Shown: in pieces, positions 18,548 through 25,770 of the stretch
Position numbering within the stretch: the stretch's first letter is position 1
Layout: the number at the start of each line of letters is the position of its first letter
Source of the DNA: Microbacteriaceae bacterium PS02343
Lineage (GTDB): Bacteria; Actinomycetota; Actinomycetes; Actinomycetales; Microbacteriaceae
Assembly: GCA_029959365.1 (NCBI GenBank)
Contig: JASCOA010000004.1
Location: 1 to 64,000 of the forward strand
Direction of reading: 5' to 3'
DNA length: 64,000 nt
Notes under the pieces: model-generated
What the model was told of the DNA's origin: nothing
What the model saw: the letters and a program-made list of their open reading frames with translations, nothing else
The model's database searches: none
Made by a program: the position numbers and the translations under genes

Positions 18548-19981
18548 TCAGGGGCGGATGCGCACCGTGCCGGCGACCGGAGCCGGGGCCTCGACCGGGA
18601 ACGCGGCGATCTGCGTGCCGCTCACGAAGGACACGCCCGCCCGAAGCCCTTCCGCGCCCTCGAGGCGCAGGCTCGCACCGCCGTCGACCGCGATCGGGAG
18701 CGAGCCGCCCGCGGGCACCGTGCGCTCCTCGCCGTCGACGCGCACGAGCCGCTCGATCTCGTCGGGGTTCGCCAGGGTCAGCTGCGGCGAGGGGCCTTCG
18801 GGCACCACCACGACGGTGTCGTCGCCGAGCGCCGCCGAGGCCGCCAGCCAGGCGAAGTCGGTCGCGCCGTCCTCGGCCAGCACCGCGCTGCGGGCCGCCG
18901 CGACGATCGGCTGGTCGGCGCTGATCCGCAGCGCGTAGGTGCCGTCGACGAGGCCCGGCAGCACGAGGTCCGCGGCCTCACCGGGCTGCACCTCCGCCTC
19001 GACGGCGGGCTCCGCCCGGTCGCTCGAGCCGCCGGCCGGCAGCACCTCGATCGCGACGTTCGCGGGCAGCTCGCCGGGTACGACGACCCGGACGACCGCA
19101 GCGAGATCGGCCCAGTCGGCCTCGCCGCTGCGCTCCTGCACGCGCTCGCCGCCGGCGATGCGCAGGCCGGTGACGATCTGCTCGGTCGCGGGCGCCGAGC
19201 CGGTCTGGGTGATGTCGGCGCCGCCGGCCTCGAGCACCCGCACGGTGGACTGCTGCAGGCTCGCCGCGATCTGCCCGCCGCGGCTGGTCACGTGCACCGC
19301 GAGCGCCTCGGCGCCGGGAGCGAAGGCCGCGAGCGGCAGCACCTGCTGGGTGCCGGCGCCGATGACGATGCCGTCCATGCCTGCGACGTTGACCGCGCCG
19401 GTCTCGGCGAGGATGTCGAGGTCGACGACCGCGTCCACCTCGTCCGGATTGCTCAGCACGAGCAGCGAGCTGCGCCCGGTGATGGTGGAGCCGCCGAGCA
19501 GCCATTGATCGTTGCCCGGCTCGATGCAGTCGGCCGCAGCGAAGCCCGCGAGGTCCGCGGAGCCGGCCGTCTGGCTCTGCGCCGCACCCAGGCTCGAGTC
19601 GTCGCCGTCGACCGGCAGCCGCAGCACGAGACCGGCGGAGCCGCCGGAGGCGAGGCCGCCGGAGGAGGGCGGGCGCTGGCTGCTCTCGTCGCCGCCGATC
19701 ACGTCGCGGGTGACCACCTCGCTGCCGACGGGCGAGGCGGTGCTCGCCGTCTCGCCGCCGCCGGCGAGCAGCAGCGGGCCGGCGCAGACCTGCAGCAGAT
19801 CCGCCGCCTCGGGCACGACGGTGACCGGGTCCGCCGACCCGACGACGGTCGGCAGCGGCAGGGTGCTGCCGAGCACGGCGGCGCCGGCGAGGCCGAGGCC
19901 GGCCAGGCCGCCGACGATACGGCCGCCGATGCGGGCGACCGAGCGGATGCGCGTGCGGCGGGCTGCGGTGGGCTCAGTCAT
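18548..19981 (-). CDS. DUF5719 family envelope protein
   Basis: 477 residues. The cytoplasmic basic N-terminus and one membrane segment (about 21-42, IVGGLAGLGLAGAAVLGSTL) anchor a large extracytoplasmic beta-rich, Ser/Gly/Ala-rich domain with repeated short motifs such as LLVLSNPDEVDAVVDLDI and LTLANPDEIERLVRVDG. DUF5719 proteins are found immediately downstream of the large GT2/membrane protein in Microbacteriaceae and relatives. The start codon overlaps the end of that upstream gene by eight bases, so they are co-translated and probably work together. No catalytic motif is visible; function unknown. Confidence 0.85.
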   Translation of the reverse strand: MTEPTAARRTRIRSVARIGGRIVGGLAGLGLAGAAVLGSTLPLPTVVGSADPVTVVPEAADLLQVCAGPLLLAGGGETASTASPVGSEVVTRDVIGGDESSQRPPSSGGLASGGSAGLVLRLPVDGDDSSLGAAQSQTAGSADLAGFAAADCIEPGNDQWLLGGSTITGRSSLLVLSNPDEVDAVVDLDILAETGAVNVAGMDGIVIGAGTQQVLPLAAFAPGAEALAVHVTSRGGQIAASLQQSTVRVLEAGGADITQTGSAPATEQIVTGLRIAGGERVQERSGEADWADLAAVVRVVVPGELPANVAIEVLPAGGSSDRAEPAVEAEVQPGEAADLVLPGLVDGTYALRISADQPIVAAARSAVLAEDGATDFAWLAASAALGDDTVVVVPEGPSPQLTLANPDEIERLVRVDGEERTVPAGGSLPIAVDGGASLRLEGAEGLRAGVSFVSGTQIAAFPVEAPAPVAGTVRIRP

Positions 19982-22841
19982 CCTGCTCCCCCTCCTCGCC
20001 GAAGGTGTACTCGGCCTCGTCCTCGATGTGGCGCGACTCGCGCACGCGGGGGCTGCCGAGCCGGGTCGGTACGGCGAGCAGCGCGGCGAGCGCGAGCAGC
20101 ACCAGGCCGGCGTCGCGCAGCGGCGATGCGACGACGGCGGAGAGCTCCTCCTGCGCCGCCGGCGCGGTGCCCGGGTCGATGCCGTCGACCGTGGTGCGCC
20201 AGAGCAGGCCGGCCTCGCTCGAGCCGATCATGGAGAAGTCGGCGCTGCCGTCGAGGGCCTGCTGCGCGCGGGTCGACACGGCGGCGCCGCCTGCGGCGTC
20301 CTCGCCCTCGGCCGCGATCGGGGCGAGCACGATGAAGTCGATGCCGAACTGGCGCAGCACGGGAGCCGGATCGTAGCCGCCGCGGGAGGCGATGTTGCCG
20401 GCGAGCTCGGCGAGCGCCTCGTCGCGCTCGCTGGCATCCCGGGCGGTGACGGCGAAGGTCGACGCGTCCTCGAGTCCGTGGCCGCGCCCGCGCTCGAGGC
20501 GCGCCCGCAGCGATCCGTCCGTCTGGGGCGTCAGCACGAGGGTGCCGACCTGCGCCTCGAGGTTCGACTCCGCGGTGACGACGGCAGGCAGCACGCGACC
20601 GTTGCCGGCGCGCACCGCCGCGTCGTCCGAGTAGAGCCCGCCGAGCTGCGGCACCGCGAGCAGCAGCGCGCCGAGCAGCAGCGCCAGACCGGGTACCGCC
20701 GCTCCTCGGCCGAGCGCGTCGAGGGCTCCGGCCGCGGCGATGAGCAGCCCGACCACGAGCAGCCCGAGGGCGGCGCCCGGCCAGAGCGCTGCGACGCCGT
20801 CGTCCACGGCGCTGACCCGCAGCAGGCCTGCGCCGACCGCGGCGGCGAAGCCGAGCACGGCGAGCAGCAGAGCGGGCAGGGTTCGCGCCGCACCCGGCAG
20901 GAACGGGCCGAGCAGGCCGAGCAGCAGGAGCGGGGCGAACAGCACGATCGCGACGACGACGCCGAGCGAGGCGGAGAATCCGAAGACCTCGGCCACGGCG
21001 GGCCAGCCGTGCAGCGCTCCGTCGGCGGAGGCCAGCGCGAGGCGCCAGCCCTCCACCGCATCCGTCGCCTGCACCGCGCCGGGATCGGCGAGCACCGCGA
21101 GCGGCGTTCCGCGCAGGAACTGCGCGACGGCGAGGGGGGCCAGCGCACCGAGCGCGGGCAGCGGCATGAAGACGAGCCGCAGGGCGCGAGCGGGTCGCAG
21201 CAGCACGAGGGCGAGCCAGGCGACGAGCAGCGGCGGTGCCAGCGAGGGGCTCGCCGCGACCACGACCGCGCCGAGCAGGGCCGCGGCGCCGAGCCCGGTC
21301 CACGAGCGGATGGAGCGGATGGCGGCCAGCAGCAGCCAGGGCAGCAGCGCGAGCGCGATGACGGCGCCGAGACGCCCTTCGAGGATGCTCGCCAGCAGCG
21401 GCGGCGAGACCGCGTAGACGACGGCGCCGAGCGCCGGGATCCAGGAGCGGCGGCTGACCGCGCGCAGCAGGAACCACGCGCTCAGCGCGGCGAGCGCGGG
21501 CGCGGCGGCCAGCAGCACGACGATCGAGAGGGACGGCTGCCAGAACGTCGCCGAACCGAGCAGGGCGATGAGCACGGCGAAGGGGTCCGCCGGGCCGGCG
21601 ACCCCGTTGCCGTCCTGCAGCCAGCCGCCGAGCGCGGCGCGCCAGAGCTCGGCGGGCGAGTTCGCCAGCGGGAGCAGGCCGCCGCCGACCGCCGCCGCAC
21701 CGCCGAAGAGCGGGAAGGCCACGACGACGCCGATCGCGGCGCCGATGAGCAGCGCCCACAGCCCGCCGCCGGGCAGGAAGCCGATGGGGGCGACGTCGAG
21801 CGGATCGGCCGCGGCCAGCCGGGCCTCGCGCGCCTGACGCTCGGCGGCGCGGCGCTCGCGCAGCTCCGGCCACGGCATCCGCAGCGAGTCGACGGAGCTC
21901 CACGGCAGCTGCTTGGCGCGCCGCAGCCGGCGACGCGCGCCGACGACACCGGGGTCCCCGAAGGCCGCGGTGAACGCGGCAGCGAACTCGCCGGGCACGG
22001 CGAGCGGACGCTTGGCGAGCAGGTGCCCGAGCGAGCGCAGCAGCGCGAGCGGCAGCAGCGACAGCCAGTGCAGCGGCAGCATCAGCGCGGGCGAGTAGAC
22101 GAGGCGCCGGTGCAGCTGGGCTCGACGAGCCTTGCGGCGGCGGCGGTTGCTGCTCCCGGGCGCGCGCCCGAAGTCCTCGGGAGCGGCGCTGCGCTGCACC
22201 TTCGCGGCCGGCACGACGATGACGCGGTGGCCGGCCAGCCGGGCGCGTACGGCGAGATCGAGCCCCGCATCCGCATCCGGCAGTCCCGGATCGAAGCCGC
22301 CGAGCGCCTCCCAGACGTCGCGGCGCACGAGCATGCCCTGCGCGGCGATGCCGAGCACGTCCGACTGCACGTCGTGCTGAGCCTGATCGAGCTCGTCCTC
22401 GACGAGGTGCACGCTCGCGCCGAGCCCGCTGAGGGTCTCGCCGAAGCTGGCGATCACGTGCGGAGCGTCCGACCGCATGACCTTGGGGCCGGCGACGGCG
22501 ACCGAGGGTGCGATCTCGACGGCGCCGAGGAGCGCGCGCAGCGCATCGGGTTCGGGAGCGGCGTCGTGCCCGAGCAGCCACAGCCACTCCTCCGGCTGCG
22601 GGTCGGCGGCCGCGAGGCGCAGCGCCTGGGCGGCGCCGTCGCCGAATGAGCCCCCGCGGGAGGCGACGACCTGGGCGACGCCACCATCGGCGAGCAGTTG
22701 AGCGCTGCCGTCGTGGGAGGCGAGGTCGACCGCGACGAGCCGCTCGGGAGGACGGGTCTGCGCCCGCAGCGCATCGAGGGTGCGCGTCAGCTGGGCGGCG
22801 CCGTTGCGGGCGATGAGGATCGCTGTGACTCGGGGCTGCAT
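19974..22841 (-). CDS. GT2 glycosyltransferase fused to a large membrane domain
   Basis: 955 residues. Residues 1-230 are a family 2 glycosyltransferase: VTAILIARNGAAQLTRTLDA, VDLASHDGSA, and a diphosphate/metal region GHDAAPEPDAL. A connecting basic segment (SNRRRRKARRAQLHRRL) leads to ten or more membrane segments interrupted by extracytoplasmic loops, the last near residue 920. The pairing of a cytosolic GT2 and a polytopic domain suggests transfer of a sugar across or at the membrane. TACGCT lies nine bases upstream of the ATG. The gene overlaps the DUF5719 gene downstream. The acceptor and sugar are unknown. Confidence 0.88.
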   Translation of the reverse strand: MQPRVTAILIARNGAAQLTRTLDALRAQTRPPERLVAVDLASHDGSAQLLADGGVAQVVASRGGSFGDGAAQALRLAAADPQPEEWLWLLGHDAAPEPDALRALLGAVEIAPSVAVAGPKVMRSDAPHVIASFGETLSGLGASVHLVEDELDQAQHDVQSDVLGIAAQGMLVRRDVWEALGGFDPGLPDADAGLDLAVRARLAGHRVIVVPAAKVQRSAAPEDFGRAPGSSNRRRRKARRAQLHRRLVYSPALMLPLHWLSLLPLALLRSLGHLLAKRPLAVPGEFAAAFTAAFGDPGVVGARRRLRRAKQLPWSSVDSLRMPWPELRERRAAERQAREARLAAADPLDVAPIGFLPGGGLWALLIGAAIGVVVAFPLFGGAAAVGGGLLPLANSPAELWRAALGGWLQDGNGVAGPADPFAVLIALLGSATFWQPSLSIVVLLAAAPALAALSAWFLLRAVSRRSWIPALGAVVYAVSPPLLASILEGRLGAVIALALLPWLLLAAIRSIRSWTGLGAAALLGAVVVAASPSLAPPLLVAWLALVLLRPARALRLVFMPLPALGALAPLAVAQFLRGTPLAVLADPGAVQATDAVEGWRLALASADGALHGWPAVAEVFGFSASLGVVVAIVLFAPLLLLGLLGPFLPGAARTLPALLLAVLGFAAAVGAGLLRVSAVDDGVAALWPGAALGLLVVGLLIAAAGALDALGRGAAVPGLALLLGALLLAVPQLGGLYSDDAAVRAGNGRVLPAVVTAESNLEAQVGTLVLTPQTDGSLRARLERGRGHGLEDASTFAVTARDASERDEALAELAGNIASRGGYDPAPVLRQFGIDFIVLAPIAAEGEDAAGGAAVSTRAQQALDGSADFSMIGSSEAGLLWRTTVDGIDPGTAPAAQEELSAVVASPLRDAGLVLLALAALLAVPTRLGSPRVRESRHIEDEAEYTFGEEGEQDD

Positions 22842-22850
22842 GGCCCCCTC

Positions 22851-22856
22851 AGCGTA
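22851..22856 (-). promoter_or_regulatory. -10 box TACGCT before the 955-residue GT2 gene
   Basis: TACGCT nine bases before the ATG at 22841. The spacer GAGGGGGCC is purine-rich, so a very short leader with a weak ribosome site is as likely as a fully leaderless mRNA. Confidence 0.4.
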
Positions 22857-22912
22857 GGTCGATCGAGCGGATGCGGATCACCGACACGCGCGCGGTCGCG
22901 GTTCCGAGGATG

Positions 22913-22929
22913 GGTCGCCTTCGGCGACC
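22913..22929 (-). terminator. whiB terminator hairpin
   Basis: GGTCGCC-TTC-GGCGACC is a perfect seven-base-pair stem 17 bases beyond the leftward whiB stop. The DNA form contains a C(TTCG)G loop on the plus strand. No U-tract follows. Confidence 0.5.
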
Positions 22930-22946
22930 TCCACTGGTCGGAGCCG

Positions 22947-23267
22947 TCAGGCGCGCTTGCGGAGCTTGCGGCGCTCGCGCTCGGAGAGACCGCCCCAGAT
23001 GCCGAAGCGCTCGTCGTTCTGCAGCGCGTAGTCGAGGCACTCGGCCCGAACCTCGCAGGAGCCGCAGATGCGCTTCGCGTCGCGGGTGGAGCCGCCCTTC
23101 TCAGGGAAGAACGCCTCGGGGTCGGTCTGCGAGCAGAGCGCGTCGCCCTGCCACGCGAGGGCTTCCGCCTCCTCGTCGACGACGGGCTTCCGCACGCCGG
23201 GGACACCCAGCTGCACGGGGTCGACGAACCAGTTGTCGGGGACTCCGTCCTGGTACTCCGGCGCCAT
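22947..23267 (-). CDS. whiB: WhiB family iron-sulfur transcription factor (WhiB2/WhmD-like)
   Basis: Small 4Fe-4S regulator that works by binding the primary sigma factor. 106 residues from the ATG at 23267, which has GGAGGAG four bases upstream. Four cluster cysteines are Cys45, Cys68, Cys71 and Cys77 (C-x22-C-xx-C-x5-C), followed by the G(I/V)WGG turn at 89-93 and a basic C-terminus ERRKLRKRA that contacts DNA. The position next to manB/DUF3499 genes and the length favour the WhiB2/WhmD class, which controls septation and division in mycobacteria and streptomycetes. An ATG 11 codons upstream was rejected. Its promoter carries a perfect palindrome, suggesting tight regulation. Confidence 0.93.
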   Translation of the reverse strand: MAPEYQDGVPDNWFVDPVQLGVPGVRKPVVDEEAEALAWQGDALCSQTDPEAFFPEKGGSTRDAKRICGSCEVRAECLDYALQNDERFGIWGGLSERERRKLRKRA

Positions 23268-23323
23268 GAGGCTCCTCCCCGACTGGTGTGAATGGATCAT
23301 CGCCGCCCGCCGGCGATGGACTC

Positions 23324-23352
23324 ATTACACCGGTGTAATTCCACCCCGTCAA
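23324..23352 (-). promoter_or_regulatory. whiB promoter with overlapping 16-base palindrome
   Basis: On the minus strand TTGACG (23347-23352) is separated by exactly 17 bases from TGTAAT (23324-23329), the best sigma-70-type promoter in the window. The perfect palindrome ATTACACCGGTGTAAT (23324-23339) covers the -10 box and half of the spacer, so a dimeric protein bound there would block RNA polymerase. The start site would lie about 50 bases before the whiB ATG. Confidence 0.75.
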
Positions 23353-23428
23353 GTCGTCGGATCGTAGTGGGAGTGTCGCGGCCGCCCCGGGCGCGCCACG
23401 CCGAGTGCCGGAATCCTGCGAAACGCAG

Positions 23429-23459
23429 AATCGGCACCCCCGAGCAGGGGGTGCCGATT
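23429..23459 (-). terminator. galE terminator hairpin
   Basis: AATCGGCACCCCC (23429-23441) pairs perfectly with GGGGGTGCCGATT (23447-23459) around a five-base loop, 13 bases past the leftward galE stop and just upstream of the whiB promoter. A second small hairpin (CTGCG-TTT-CGCAG, minus strand) follows. This insulates whiB from galE transcription. Confidence 0.8.
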
Positions 23460-23472
23460 TCACAGTTCGCGC

Positions 23473-24438
23473 TCAGGCGGAGGCCGCGCGGCGCGCGGAC
23501 CATGCCGACTCGACCATCTCATCGAGCGTGAAGGTCATCCGCCAGTCGAGATCGCGGGCGGCGAGCTCGCCGGTCGCGACGATGCGGTCGGGATCGCCGG
23601 CGCGACGCGCAGCGATCTCCGGCTCGAAGCCGATGCCGGTCACTCGCGCCATCGCCGTCATGATCTCGCGCACCGAGACGCCGTCGCCGCTGCCGAGGTT
23701 GTACGCGGCCTCGACGGGCTCGCCCGCCTCGAGGCGGCGGGCCGCCGCGACGTGCGAGCGCGCCAGGTCGGCCACATGGATGTAGTCGCGCACGCAGGTG
23801 CCGTCGGGGGTCGCGTAGTCCTCGCCGTTGATGCGCGGCGTGCGCCCGGCGAGCAGGGCGTCGAAGACGAGCGGGAAGAGGTTGTGCGGGCTCGCGTCGT
23901 AGACGGCCGGGTCGCCGGAGCCGACGACGTTGAAGTAGCGCAGCGAGGTGTGCTGCAGGCCGGTGGCGACGCCCTGGTCGCGCAGCAGCCACTCGCCGAT
24001 GAGCTTCGACTCGCCGTAGGGCGACTCCGGGCTCTTCGGCGTGCCCTCGACCACGAGGTCGGTGTCGGGGGTGCCGAAGACGGCGGCGCTCGAGGAGAAG
24101 ACGATCTTGTCGACGCCGGCGCGCTCCATGGCAGCCAGCAGCACCGCGGTGCCCGTGACGTTCTGCTCGTAGGTGTGCAGGGGCCGCTGCACCGAGACGC
24201 CGGCGTACTTGTAGCCGGCGACGTGCACCACACCCGTGACCGCGTGCTCGCGGAGCGTGCGCTCGACGAGCCCGCCGTCGAGGATGCTGCCCCGCACGAT
24301 CGTCACACCCTCCGGCACGAAGCCGTCGAAGCCGCTGGAGAGGTCGTCGAGCACGAGCACCGGCACGCCGGCCTCCTGGAACGAGCGGACCACGTGAGCA
24401 CCGATGTAGCCGGCCCCGCCGGTCACCAACCAAGTCAT
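23473..24438 (-). CDS. galE: UDP-glucose 4-epimerase
   Basis: Interconverts UDP-glucose and UDP-galactose; here it can supply UDP-galactose for the glf gene of the polysaccharide locus. 321 residues of the extended short-chain dehydrogenase family: NAD-binding TGGAGYIG at 6-13, acidic DDLSSGF after beta-2, catalytic Ser116/117 in FSSSAAVFG, and Tyr141/Lys145 in SPYGESK. The C-terminal substrate domain contains RYFNVVGSG. TAGGCT lies six bases before the ATG with no ribosome site, and its TAG is also the stop codon of the upstream 35-residue gene. Confidence 0.95.
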   Translation of the reverse strand: MTWLVTGGAGYIGAHVVRSFQEAGVPVLVLDDLSSGFDGFVPEGVTIVRGSILDGGLVERTLREHAVTGVVHVAGYKYAGVSVQRPLHTYEQNVTGTAVLLAAMERAGVDKIVFSSSAAVFGTPDTDLVVEGTPKSPESPYGESKLIGEWLLRDQGVATGLQHTSLRYFNVVGSGDPAVYDASPHNLFPLVFDALLAGRTPRINGEDYATPDGTCVRDYIHVADLARSHVAAARRLEAGEPVEAAYNLGSGDGVSVREIMTAMARVTGIGFEPEIAARRAGDPDRIVATGELAARDLDWRMTFTLDEMVESAWSARRAASA

Positions 24439-24444
24439 GCGTCC

Positions 24445-24450
24445 AGCCTA
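24445..24450 (-). promoter_or_regulatory. galE -10 box TAGGCT overlapping the upstream stop codon
   Basis: TAGGCT ends six bases before the galE ATG. Its first three bases are the stop codon of the 35-residue membrane peptide gene, so galE can be transcribed on its own as a leaderless mRNA from within the upstream gene's end. Confidence 0.5.
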
Positions 24451-24555
24451 GGGGCGGGTGCGGACGCGCCGGTGGCCATCGCGGGCGATGTCGCGGATGG
24501 TCGCGATCGCGCCGACGAGGGCGAGCGCGCCGAGCAGGATGAGGAGGATCGTCAT
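24448..24555 (-). CDS. 35-residue single-span membrane peptide
   Basis: Encodes MTILLILLGALALVGAIATI followed by a basic, cytoplasmic RDIARDGHRRVRTRP. One membrane helix (about residues 2-21) and a positively charged tail fit an N-out small membrane protein. Too short for a family assignment, but support for a real gene is good: TAGCGT lies seven bases before its ATG (leaderless pattern), its stop codon forms part of the galE -10 box, and an AdpA-like operator lies just upstream. Divergent from the AdpA/GlxA-type regulator. Function unknown; a small regulatory or stress peptide is possible. Confidence 0.6.
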   Translation of the reverse strand: MTILLILLGALALVGAIATIRDIARDGHRRVRTRP

Positions 24556-24562
24556 GGCTGAA

Positions 24563-24568
24563 ACGCTA
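24563..24568 (-). promoter_or_regulatory. -10 box TAGCGT of the 35-residue gene, leaderless candidate
   Basis: TAGCGT on the minus strand, seven bases from the ATG at 24555. The inverted repeat at 24592-24628 would cover about -37 to -73 relative to the start. Confidence 0.45.
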
Positions 24569-24591
24569 GGGATGGCGCGATCCGGCCACGA

Positions 24592-24628
24592 GTGGCAGGA
24601 TGGACGCAGTTCGACGCATTCCTGCCAC
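24592..24628. promoter_or_regulatory. Inverted AdpA-like operator pair
   Basis: GTGGCAGGA (24592-24600) and TCCTGCCAC (24620-24628) form a perfect nine-base inverted repeat with a 19-base spacer. Read outward-in, the half sites are TGGCAGGATG and TGGCAGGAAT; the Streptomyces AdpA consensus is TGGCSNGWWY, matched at 8 and 9 of 10 positions. It lies between the 35-residue gene and the AdpA/GlxA-type regulator, the place expected for auto- and cross-regulation. Confidence 0.6.
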
Positions 24629-24756
24629 GGAAAACGACAGGGATGCGCGCGAACCGGCCACGCGGGCCGTGGAGGCGACCGCTTCGCGGCGCCCCTTGGC
24701 CGCACGGGGCGACCGCCCTCATCCGCTCGTCCCCCTGATCACCGACGGGAGCCGTC

Positions 24757-25755
24757 ATGCTCGAGAAGATCGCCCTGCTGGCCATGCCCGGCCTCACCCC
24801 CTTCGAGTTCGGGGTCATCTGCGAGGTCTTCGGCATCGACCGCCGCAGCACCGGCGGGCCTGCGTTCGACTTCACCATCGCGACCGCCGTGCCCGGACCG
24901 GTGCGCACGAGCATGGGCTTCGACGTCGTGATCGACAACGACCTCTCCACGATCGCGGAGGCCGACCTGCTGGCGGTGCCCGCGTACCCGGTCGGCACGC
25001 CCGTCGACGAGGTCTACCTCGAGGCGATCCGGGCGGCGCACGCCCGCGGCGCCTGGGTCATGAGCGTCTGCAGCGGCGCCTTCGTGCTGGCGCAGTCGGG
25101 CATCCTCGACGGGCGCCGGGCCACCACGCACTGGATGTACGCCGACAAGCTCGCCGAGCGCTTCCCCCGCATCGAGGTCGACGCCGATCGGCTCTTCGTG
25201 GATCAGGACCGCATCGTCACCGGCGCCGGCACCGCCGCGGGTATCGACGCTGCCCTGCACATCGTGCGCCGCGAGATGGGCGCCGGCGTCGCGAACGCGA
25301 TCGCGCGCCGCATGGTGGTGCCGCCGCAGCGCGACGGCGGGCAGTCGCAGTTCATCGCCACCCCCGTCGTCGAGTGCGCCGACGACTCGCTCGCCGAGGT
25401 GCTCGACTGGATGGCGGAGCACCTCGAGCGCGACCTGCCCGTGCCCGAGCTGGCGCGTAAGGCGCTCATGTCGCCGCGCACCTTCGCGCGGCGCTTCAAG
25501 TCGGAGACCGGCACGACCCCGGCGGCCTGGCTCAACCGGCAGCGTCTGCTGCGCGCGCAGCAGCTGCTCGAGGAGAGCGACTACGGCCTCGAGCGCATCG
25601 CGGTCGAGACCGGTTTCGGCACCGCCGCCGTGCTGCGCCACCACTTCGTGCGCGTGCTGCAGACCACGCCGACGGCGTACCGCGCCACCTTCGGCACGCT
25701 GGCCGCGGCGGCGGGCTCGCGCTCCGGCGCGCCGGACGCGGCGCTCGCGGGCTGA
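24757..25755 (+). CDS. AdpA/GlxA-type AraC family transcriptional regulator
   Basis: 332 residues with a DJ-1/PfpI-like N-terminal domain (about 1-190) and a C-terminal AraC-type double helix-turn-helix (about 225-315). The nucleophile-elbow cysteine Cys105 is present in VMSVCSGAFVLAQ. The DNA-binding region includes LARKALMSPRTFARRFKSET and IAVETGFGTAAVLRHHF. This is the AdpA/GlxA architecture; AdpA is a pleiotropic developmental regulator in Streptomyces, while other members control small catabolic operons. A GGGAG ribosome site sits five bases before the ATG. An inverted AdpA-like site is in the upstream gap. It is convergent with manA (15-base gap). The regulated functions are unknown. 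Confidence 0.88.
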   Translation: MLEKIALLAMPGLTPFEFGVICEVFGIDRRSTGGPAFDFTIATAVPGPVRTSMGFDVVIDNDLSTIAEADLLAVPAYPVGTPVDEVYLEAIRAAHARGAWVMSVCSGAFVLAQSGILDGRRATTHWMYADKLAERFPRIEVDADRLFVDQDRIVTGAGTAAGIDAALHIVRREMGAGVANAIARRMVVPPQRDGGQSQFIATPVVECADDSLAEVLDWMAEHLERDLPVPELARKALMSPRTFARRFKSETGTTPAAWLNRQRLLRAQQLLEESDYGLERIAVETGFGTAAVLRHHFVRVLQTTPTAYRATFGTLAAAAGSRSGAPDAALAG

Positions 25756-25770
25756 TCCCGGCGGCTCGGC

